Assembly (NCBI GenBank): GCA_019118565.1
Contig: DWYR01000025.1
Location: 100,493 to 164,492, forward strand
Length of the DNA stretch: 64,000 nucleotides
Origin: Candidatus Alistipes avicola
GTDB lineage: Bacteria; Bacteroidota; Bacteroidia; Bacteroidales; Rikenellaceae
Direction of reading: 5' to 3'
The notes under the pieces are model-generated. The model made no database searches. It had not been told where the DNA came from and saw only the letters and a program-made list of their open reading frames with translations. Position numbers and translations under genes: made by a program. Below, one piece after another: positions 57,408-64,000 of this stretch (positions are counted from its first letter, which is position 1; the number at the start of each line of letters is the position of its first letter).

Positions 57408-59957
57408 ATGCTTATGAAAGCAAAGATGTACTTACGAATCTTACTGGCCATGCTGTTCCTGACAACAGGCTTGACCAGTTGTAACAACGAGAACGATCCC
57501 CAGATCGAACCTGCGGAGTACAGTTTCCTCGTAGAAGTCGGAAACATTACCAACCAGGGGGCTGTCGTAAAGGTTATTCCCGACCAACAGAGCGGTGCGG
57601 CAACATGGTATTGCTCGGTTGTGGAAGCGGACTATTTCTCCAAGTTCGCCGATGACGAGGCCTACCTGCAAGACGACCTGGCCAGCCTGAACAAAGCAGA
57701 GCTGGGGAATCTGCTCAAGAGCGGCCAACAGGAAGTTGCGTTCGGCAACCTGTCCGCTTCGACCGACTATGTAGCTTATGCGTACGGACTCACCATCGAT
57801 GGAGAAGTAACCTCGGCTCTGGCCAAGGCGACCTTCACCACCCAAAGCGGCGACGACCCGATCCCCGGCGGAGAACTGACCTTCGAGATCAGTGTCACGA
57901 ACATCTCCTTGTTCTCGGCCGACATCACCGTAACACCCTCTAACAACGAAGACACTTACTACTTCGATGTATCGGAAGCAAGCGTATTCGAAGGGATGAA
58001 CGATGAAGAGATCCTTGCTGAGGTCACCTCTTATATTATACCGGATTACCTGAGCCAAGGTCCTGACGGATATACGGCCGAAATGTTGGAAATGTACGCT
58101 CCTCTCTCGCCCGGCACCGAATATTGCGTATATGCCATCGGATACAATGAGCAAGAAGGTGTAACTTCCGCGCTGAAAATGGAGCGATTCTCCACCCTGG
58201 CACCTACGGGGGAAGCTCCCGACTTGACTTTCGAGGTTCACATAGGCGATGCTGACGGCAACAACACCTCCTCGATGATCTACTGCCATGCTTATTCGCC
58301 CCAGGCTGTATCCGGCAAAGTACTCGTTGTTGAAAATGCAGCTATCGAATCGGTGCTCAATCAGGGAGCCACACTCGACGAGATCATGATGTATAACGGA
58401 ACCGATCTTACGGAAGAAGAGCTGGCCACGCTGGTTACAGAACCGGGTCTGGGAATCACCTATATGGTTCCGGCCGCAACGGAGATGATGGCCATCATGA
58501 AGGTAACCTCGGAGGGAGGCATGTCCACCATCAAGAATGAAGTAGTCACCACAACGGCTGCCCAGCCTTCGGATCTGACCTTCGAATTTTCGGTAACGGA
58601 GATCACCTCCAATTCGGCAAATGTTACAGTTACCCCGTCGAACAACGAGGACACTTATTTCTTCGATGTTCAGGAGAAAGAGATCATCGACTCGTTCGAA
58701 GGCGACCTGCAGGGATTGGTAGATGCCTTAAATGAGGCTTACTCCTATTATGGAGGTATCTCCGGCATGCTGAGCCAGGGTCAGGACAGTTACCCCATGA
58801 CCGGACTGAGTGCCCAAACCACATATTATGTACTGGCATTCGGATACAACGGCGGCCTTACGACGGAACTCTCGACCTACGAATTCACCACTGAAGAACT
58901 CGCCATGTCCGACCTCACGTTCGAGATTACGATTGATGAAAACGCCGAGCCGATTCCCGGCGGTGTGAATGCAACCATCACCCCGTCGGATTCCGAGTCC
59001 TATTATCTGCTGGCCTTCACGCTGGCCGACGACATTGACATGATGACCAGCGACGCAGAGATCGTAGCCTTCTATGAAGAGATGTACGGAGCCTACATCG
59101 GTTATCTGACCGTTGCCGGCCAATACCAGACCCTTCCGACCGACTTCGGCGGCGAACTGGCCATGATGCCCGGTGCGGAGTACTATCTGGTAGTCTTCGG
59201 ATACGACGGCGGCGCGACCACCCCCGTAACGAAAGTACGCTTCACGGCCGGAGCCGGTCCCGATCCGACCGGAACGGAGTTCACGTTCAGCGTCTCCGAC
59301 CTGACCGCAACGACGGCAACGATCGACGTGACGGCCTCGCAGGAGCCGGTGATCTACATGTGGGATATCTTCACCGAACAGGAGTACAACGACTACGGCG
59401 GAACGCCTCAGGTATTCTCGGACTACATCAACGAACTGTTCGAATACTACTCGGCAGCCTTCACGCCTGTTCAGATTATTGCCGGGCTGGGTGCTTGGTA
59501 TTCCGGCGCATATTACGACTACACGGAACTCGAACCCGGAACAACCTACATCCCGTTTGCCGTATGCGTGGATGTGAATGGCAATATCGTCGATGAACCG
59601 GTTGTTGGAGAGTCGTTCACCATGCCGGCCGCCGGCACTACGAGCGTACGCATCGACCGCCGTTCGTCTGACAACAGATTCTACCGTCAGATGCAGTCTC
59701 GCCCGCTGAGTCAGGCCGTCCTCGAACAGATGAAGGCAAATCGAGCTCGCTTCGCAGCAGAGCCGCAACGCAAAGTACGCGGAGCCGAACTGGCAATCCC
59801 GACCGGCCGACAGTTGACCGGCTTCCCGATCATCAGCACAAGTGTTGCAACTCAAAACGGGACTTCGGTTCGTCCGCAAGAGACGATGACCTCGATCCGT
59901 GCCATTATCGGAGATAAAGGCAAAGGCTTGCAAATGCGCACAGCTCGCAAGATCTAG
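57408..59957 (+). CDS. Large repeat lipoprotein with FnIII-like modules
   Basis: 849 residues. Lipobox LTSC, Cys25 counted from the first ATG (ATGs also at codons 3 and 7). At least five beta-sandwich modules of about 120-140 residues: the second and fourth share TVTPSNNEDTYYFDV, and each ends in a strand such as YVAYAYGLT, YCVYAIGYNE, YYVLAFGYNGG or YYLVVFGYDGG, giving a repeated Y-x-V-A-x-G-Y-[ND]-GG signature. The C-terminal 90 residues are basic and Q/R-rich. Probably surface-exposed; ligand unknown. Monocistronic. Confidence 0.7.
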   Translation: MLMKAKMYLRILLAMLFLTTGLTSCNNENDPQIEPAEYSFLVEVGNITNQGAVVKVIPDQQSGAATWYCSVVEADYFSKFADDEAYLQDDLASLNKAELGNLLKSGQQEVAFGNLSASTDYVAYAYGLTIDGEVTSALAKATFTTQSGDDPIPGGELTFEISVTNISLFSADITVTPSNNEDTYYFDVSEASVFEGMNDEEILAEVTSYIIPDYLSQGPDGYTAEMLEMYAPLSPGTEYCVYAIGYNEQEGVTSALKMERFSTLAPTGEAPDLTFEVHIGDADGNNTSSMIYCHAYSPQAVSGKVLVVENAAIESVLNQGATLDEIMMYNGTDLTEEELATLVTEPGLGITYMVPAATEMMAIMKVTSEGGMSTIKNEVVTTTAAQPSDLTFEFSVTEITSNSANVTVTPSNNEDTYFFDVQEKEIIDSFEGDLQGLVDALNEAYSYYGGISGMLSQGQDSYPMTGLSAQTTYYVLAFGYNGGLTTELSTYEFTTEELAMSDLTFEITIDENAEPIPGGVNATITPSDSESYYLLAFTLADDIDMMTSDAEIVAFYEEMYGAYIGYLTVAGQYQTLPTDFGGELAMMPGAEYYLVVFGYDGGATTPVTKVRFTAGAGPDPTGTEFTFSVSDLTATTATIDVTASQEPVIYMWDIFTEQEYNDYGGTPQVFSDYINELFEYYSAAFTPVQIIAGLGAWYSGAYYDYTELEPGTTYIPFAVCVDVNGNIVDEPVVGESFTMPAAGTTSVRIDRRSSDNRFYRQMQSRPLSQAVLEQMKANRARFAAEPQRKVRGAELAIPTGRQLTGFPIISTSVATQNGTSVRPQETMTSIRAIIGDKGKGLQMRTARKI

Positions 59958-59972
59958 CATCGGATCTCGATT

Positions 59973-60012
59973 CAAGAAAAGCGGCATCCCACGAGGGATG
60001 CCGCTTTTCTTG
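59973..60012 (+). terminator. Terminator of repeat lipoprotein
   Basis: A 40-base hairpin with arms CAAGAAAAGCGGCATCCC and complement around a 4-base loop. Confidence 0.85.
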
Positions 60013-60209
60013 TCTTTCTCTGCATTGCCTCCCGGGCCCCGATTCGGAAAAGCTCCCCCTACCTCCGCACCTCACCCTATCTCGACACAAAGAAGCCAAC
60101 CCACGGTTTCGCCCAGACCTTCCAGGCCCGTCACCCCGAGGAAAAGGGCAAAAACAGACCCGATAAAAAATTATAAGCTGTACGATCGAATAAATCAACC
60201 GATATTGAT

Positions 60210-60217
60210 TACCTTTG
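60210..60217 (+). promoter_or_regulatory. -7 element for sulP
   Basis: TACCTTTG fits TAnnTTTG, about 35 bases before the ATG at 60253. Confidence 0.6.
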
Positions 60218-60252
60218 CGACTTCATTTTCAAGTCGATAATTTAATCTCGGA

Positions 60253-61941
60253 ATGAAAACCATCGAATTCAAACCCAAATTACTTTCCACGCTCAAAGAC
60301 TACAATCGGGAGAAATTCATGGCCGACCTGATGGCCGGCATCATCGTCGGCATCGTGGCCCTGCCACTCGCGATCGCCTTCGGTATCGCATCGGGTGTCA
60401 GCCCCGAAAAGGGTATCATCACCGCCATCATCGCCGGATTCATCATCTCGGCTCTGGGCGGCAGCCGCGTTCAGATCGGAGGCCCCACGGGAGCCTTCAT
60501 CGTAATCGTCTACGGCATCATCCAACAATACGGCATCGAAGGGTTGACCGTAGCGACCATCATGGCTGGAATCTTCCTCATCCTTCTGGGCGTTTTCCGT
60601 CTGGGTACAATCATCAAATACATCCCCTATCCGATCATCGTCGGCTTCACGAGCGGTATCGCCGTAACGATCTTCACGACCCAGATCAAAGACCTGTTCG
60701 GCCTCACAACCCCCGAAATGCCGGCCGACTTCCTCGAAAAATGGGGAGTCTACTTCCAAAGTTTCGGAACGATCGACCTCTGGTCCACCCTGGTAGGCGT
60801 ACTGAGCATCGTCATTATCGTCATCACGCCCCGCGTCCTCAAAAAAGTTCCGGGATCTCTCGTGGCGATCATCGTAATGACCGTAGCGGTCTATCTGTTG
60901 CGTCGTTACGCCGGTATCGACTCGATCGAAACCATCGGCGACCGCTTCACGATCAACTCCCAGATGCCCGATCCGGTAATTCCCGCCCTCTCGTGGGCCG
61001 GCATGAAGGGACTGCTTCCGGCTGCCATCACCATCGCCGTGCTGGGCGCTATCGAATCGCTGCTCTCGGCGACGGTTGCTGACGGTGTAATCGGAGACAA
61101 ACACAACTCGAATCAAGAGCTCATGGCACAAGGTATCGCCAACCTCGTTACGCCGATCTTCGGCGGTATTCCGGCCACAGGTGCCATCGCCCGTACGATG
61201 ACCAACATCAACAACGGCGGACGCACCCCCATCTCCGGTATCATCCACGCAGTCGTGCTGCTCGCCATCTTCCTCTTCCTGATGCCGCTGGCACAATACA
61301 TCCCGATGGCCTGCCTGGCTGGTGTCCTGGTAATCGTCTCCTACAACATGAGTGAATGGCGCACGTTCCGCAGCCTGCTGCGCAATCCGCGTTCGGACGT
61401 GGCCGTACTGCTCATCACCTTCCTGCTGACGGTCATCATCGATCTGACGGTGGCCATCGAGGTCGGTCTGGTAATCGCCTGTCTGCTCTTCATGCGCCGT
61501 GTGATGGAGACCACCGATATTTCGGTCATTACCGATGAGATCGACCCCAGTCGAGAATCGGACATGGAGACCAAGGATGAGCATCTGATCATCCCCCAAG
61601 GTGTCGAAGTCTATGAGATCAACGGTCCCTACTTCTTCGGAATCGCCAACAAGTTCGAGGAGCAGATGATTCGCATCAAGGACCGTCCCCGTGTACGAAT
61701 CATCCGAATGCGCCGCGTGCCGTTCATCGATTCGACCGGTATCCACAACCTCACGATGCTCTGCCGTACGTCGAAAAAAGAGGATACGCAGATCATCCTG
61801 TCTGGTGTAAACGAGAAAGTGCATACGGGCCTGCATAAATCGGGATTCTACCTGTTGCTGGGCGAAGAGAATATCTGCCCCAACATCAACGCAGCCCTCA
61901 AGCGGGCCGAAGAGTTGATCGGAACACCTCAACAGAAATAA
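60253..61941 (+). CDS. SulP-family anion transporter
   Basis: 562 residues. ADLMAGIIVGIVALPLAIAFGIASGV is the SulP signature at TM1-2, followed by about ten more helices (GGSRVQIGGPTGAFIVIVYG; PGSLVAIIVMT). A C-terminal STAS domain begins about residue 445 (YEINGPYFFGIANKFEEQM ... RMRRVPFIDSTGIHNL) with the usual DSTG loop. Transports sulfate, bicarbonate or another anion; not determined. Monocistronic. Confidence 0.93.
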   Translation: MKTIEFKPKLLSTLKDYNREKFMADLMAGIIVGIVALPLAIAFGIASGVSPEKGIITAIIAGFIISALGGSRVQIGGPTGAFIVIVYGIIQQYGIEGLTVATIMAGIFLILLGVFRLGTIIKYIPYPIIVGFTSGIAVTIFTTQIKDLFGLTTPEMPADFLEKWGVYFQSFGTIDLWSTLVGVLSIVIIVITPRVLKKVPGSLVAIIVMTVAVYLLRRYAGIDSIETIGDRFTINSQMPDPVIPALSWAGMKGLLPAAITIAVLGAIESLLSATVADGVIGDKHNSNQELMAQGIANLVTPIFGGIPATGAIARTMTNINNGGRTPISGIIHAVVLLAIFLFLMPLAQYIPMACLAGVLVIVSYNMSEWRTFRSLLRNPRSDVAVLLITFLLTVIIDLTVAIEVGLVIACLLFMRRVMETTDISVITDEIDPSRESDMETKDEHLIIPQGVEVYEINGPYFFGIANKFEEQMIRIKDRPRVRIIRMRRVPFIDSTGIHNLTMLCRTSKKEDTQIILSGVNEKVHTGLHKSGFYLLLGEENICPNINAALKRAEELIGTPQQK

Positions 61942-61979
61942 AAAAAGCCCCGCATCAAAGTGATGCGGGGCTTTTTTTT
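61941..61979 (+). terminator. sulP terminator
   Basis: AAAAAAGCCCCGCATCA and TGATGCGGGGCTTTTTTTT; perfect 11-bp GC-rich stem with A/T flanks. Its right edge touches the terminase stop codon, so it may also end that minus-strand transcript. Confidence 0.9.
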
Positions 61980-63436
61980 CATAAGAAACGAATACTTCGG
62001 ATACGGGTGTTGCGGCCCTGTATCTCCCGCTCAATGACTCCGGTCAGCACATCGGCCGCATCGTGCCAGCGGTTACTGCGGAAAACCCTCCGATAGGTAC
62101 TCAGATGGGCATACAGCTCCGGCCAGCGTTGCGCCCACCCTCGCGGGAAGCGCACCGTATGGATCACCGTTGCCGCGTTCGACAGGATACGCGCCTCCTT
62201 GTTGGCCGCCTGGTGGAACCACTCCACTCGAACCTGCGGAACAAGCGCCTGCACGGCTCGGGCAAACCCCCGTCCGCCATTGTTGCTCTCCACCATCGCC
62301 ACACGCGTCCCCGAATCCCGCAACATATCGGCCACCAAACGTTCAGTCACCTCCATCGGCTCTCGCGAATAGACCACATCGGTAATATAGATCAGTCCGT
62401 CGGGATCAACCGCATACGACATGGAACAGAGGTAGTCATCCCCCGTATCGGCCGTATCCGTATAGTTTCCCCATCGTACCACATCGTGCGGCAGGAGATC
62501 ATACTCCAACAGATTATCCCCGTAGAGCAGCCCATCACGCACCGAAGGCCGTCCCTGATACATACATTCGAATCGCAACGGATCGAGCCGGCGCTTGGCC
62601 TCCAGCAACTCCACACCATGCCAAGCCTCCCAAAGCGCCTCGCCCGGCTGTCGGGGGTCGATCTCGGTCGGATCGCCCGTCTTGAGCGCCTCGAAATTAA
62701 GATGCAACCACCCCTCCGGCGAAGGTCGCTCCAACTGGGTCCAGGCCATAAGATCAACAACAGGCTCCCGTTGAGAGATCATTCCGATCAGATCCTCCTC
62801 ATGCCAACGCGTAAAGACAATCAACTCTCCCGAGTAGTTGTGCATACGGGTCTTGACCACCGACGTATACCACTCCCAGCAGTTCTCCCGAATGATCGGG
62901 GAATTGGCCTCCATGGCATCCTTGTAGAGGTCATCCAGAATAAAGCAGTCGACCCGGTTCCCGGTCAGTGAGCCTTCGCGCCCGACTGACAACAAACCGC
63001 CCCGATGGCCGATGATTTCGACCTCGTCTGCGGTACGCAGGTATTCCGGCGGCCGCGCTCCGTGCTTGATAGTCGTCTCGGGAAAAAAGGCGGCATACTC
63101 GGACGAATCAATAATACGCTGTACGCGGCGATTGAATTTCGAGGCCAACGAGGCCGAGTAGGAGGCAATTGCCAACCGAAGATCGGGATCGCGTCCGAGC
63201 AGATAGGCGGGCAAAAGGGTCGATGCCCCGACACTCTTGCCGTGCTGGGGCGGCATCGTCACAATCAAACGGCGGACACGCCCTTCGGCAAAGGCCTCCA
63301 GAATCCGATAGTAGGTTCGATGAAACCATTGTAATTCCAGAAAGGGATAGACGCCCGTGGCAAATTCACAAAAAGAGGGATTATCCCCCGCGCCCGATTC
63401 GGGTGCAGGGGATAAATCCTGCATGATGTCATACAT
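61979..63436 (-). CDS. Phage terminase large subunit
   Basis: 485 residues. ATPase half: Walker A MPPQHGKS at 61-68 (SIASYSASLASKF and RREP blocks follow), Walker B CFILDD at 164-169, and the coupling segment FTRWHEEDLIG. Nuclease half of the RNase-H fold: YAVDPDGLIYITDVVYSREP and VAMVESNNGGRGFARAV with acidic residues, ending HDAADVLTGVIE. It packages DNA into phage heads. Its stop abuts the sulP terminator, marking a probable prophage or phage-remnant edge. Confidence 0.9.
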   Translation of the reverse strand: MYDIMQDLSPAPESGAGDNPSFCEFATGVYPFLELQWFHRTYYRILEAFAEGRVRRLIVTMPPQHGKSVGASTLLPAYLLGRDPDLRLAIASYSASLASKFNRRVQRIIDSSEYAAFFPETTIKHGARPPEYLRTADEVEIIGHRGGLLSVGREGSLTGNRVDCFILDDLYKDAMEANSPIIRENCWEWYTSVVKTRMHNYSGELIVFTRWHEEDLIGMISQREPVVDLMAWTQLERPSPEGWLHLNFEALKTGDPTEIDPRQPGEALWEAWHGVELLEAKRRLDPLRFECMYQGRPSVRDGLLYGDNLLEYDLLPHDVVRWGNYTDTADTGDDYLCSMSYAVDPDGLIYITDVVYSREPMEVTERLVADMLRDSGTRVAMVESNNGGRGFARAVQALVPQVRVEWFHQAANKEARILSNAATVIHTVRFPRGWAQRWPELYAHLSTYRRVFRSNRWHDAADVLTGVIEREIQGRNTRIRSIRFL

Positions 63437-63662
63437 ATAAAAAATAGGATGCGATTACTCGCTTACGAATGCCGATCCAAAGCAAAACAATAAGATTCAC
63501 CCATTGTCAAAAATATTGGGATTCGACAAGCCAATTTATATTCACTTGAATTTGTCCGCCCGAGGCACGGCGCTGCAGGCAGGAAGCGGACAGTAAAAGA
63601 AGATCGCAGGAGGCGCCGCTCCAAGGTAGGACTGAGCGATCTTCGGGAGTTGTCTGACGGAA
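63437..63662. other. Intergenic region with long inverted repeat
   Basis: About 226 bases. GAAGATCGC at 63599-63607 and GCGATCTTC at 63636-63644 form a nine-bp inverted repeat with a 28-base loop. No gene seen. Confidence 0.5.
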
Positions 63663-63953
63663 TCAGAAAAGATAGTGTTTCAACTCGGAGAACGAAAAAT
63701 CGTTCGGGTGTTCACCTTCGGCATCAAAAGTGTGGAATTCCCACCAAACGGGAACTACATCCTCGATTCGATCGAAATCCCCTTCGGGAAAACGTTCCGT
63801 GTGCCGATAAATGATCAAACTCGCTATAAAACGACACTCTTTCGATCCGTAATCGAACGAAAAGGAGCCCGAATAGTAATTCTTCCCGCCGATCTCGTCC
63901 AGAAGTCTTTGAGCTACGATACCGTACAACTCCGGAATAACAGGATAGGTCAT
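63663..63953 (-). CDS. Hypothetical small protein near terminase
   Basis: 96 residues from the ATG at 63953 (MTYPVIPELYGIVAQRLLDEI); a longer frame from 63998 exists. Acidic, with no signal peptide; TERFPEGDFDRIEDVVPVWWEFHTFDAEGE has several tryptophans and aromatic residues. Unrecognised; likely phage-borne by position. Confidence 0.5.
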   Translation of the reverse strand: MTYPVIPELYGIVAQRLLDEIGGKNYYSGSFSFDYGSKECRFIASLIIYRHTERFPEGDFDRIEDVVPVWWEFHTFDAEGEHPNDFSFSELKHYLF

Positions 63954-64000
63954 GGATCTGTTTTTTTTAAGATTATTTGGTATAGTGGAATAAATCACTT

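Noticed and set aside
60280..62034. 584-codon minus-strand frame opposite sulP
   Set aside because: D/G/Q-rich antisense of a transporter gene; no motif.

Overview
This window looks like chromosome from a gut Bacteroidales species, most probably Alistipes or another member of the Rikenellaceae (inferred from gene content and base composition, not proven). Supporting signs are the many TAnnTTTG -7 promoter elements with no Shine-Dalgarno sequences, a fused SecDF, a class of Bacteroidetes-only families (DUF4831, the YbbR-like gene upstream of coaE, the fold-III arginine decarboxylase, HU-CCDC81 proteins), BACON-domain lipoproteins, and a moderately high GC content with C-ending codons. No rRNA, tRNA, IS element or CRISPR array was seen.

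Layout. 1-6.9 kb: the tail of a HAD hydrolase, a sugar nucleotidyltransferase, then a plus-strand run of degenerate LytM protein, dxr, rseP, a LUD-domain protein and radA. 6.9-12.5 kb (minus): an AlkD-like protein with a DUF4831 protein, then a tight operon ybbR-like > coaE > folP > lolD > TIGR02757 > trmN6. 12.6-18.4 kb (minus): secDF, dnaK and a small HTH protein. 18.7-26 kb is an accessory stretch: two FKBP-like lipoproteins, a twice-frameshifted lipoprotein, a 43-residue membrane protein, ruvA, a Skp-like lipoprotein and an unknown lipoprotein. 26.1-31 kb: diadenylate cyclase, then HU-CCDC81, a sigma-54 regulator, lptE, a TPR protein and secG. 31.2-37.8 kb: arginine decarboxylase, a fimbrillin-like lipoprotein, prs, engB and a MazG-like pyrophosphohydrolase. 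38-42.7 kb: a TPR protein, an overlapping hemerythrin/LuxR pair, and an SDR plus metallo-beta-lactamase-fold pair. 43-53.4 kb (minus): a POT peptide transporter, the operon exbB-exbD-tonB-DUF1573-amidohydrolase, and tamB. 53.5-60 kb: a strongly structured 6S-like RNA candidate, a frameshifted BACON/DUF1566-type lipoprotein, tsaD and a large repeat lipoprotein. 60-64 kb: a SulP transporter, then a phage terminase large subunit and a small unknown gene that appear to be the edge of a prophage running out of the window.

How it fits together. Envelope biogenesis dominates: SecDF and SecG (export), RseP (site-2 protease), LolD (lipoprotein release), LptE (LPS insertion), a Skp-like lipoprotein, TamB (outer-membrane assembly) and the TonB system that energises outer-membrane receptors. 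The large lipoproteins are probable surface or adhesin-like products; two of the five large ones are interrupted by single-base slips. The best candidate for something not routinely annotated is the long hairpin RNA at about 53.73-53.95 kb between tamB and the downstream lipoprotein.
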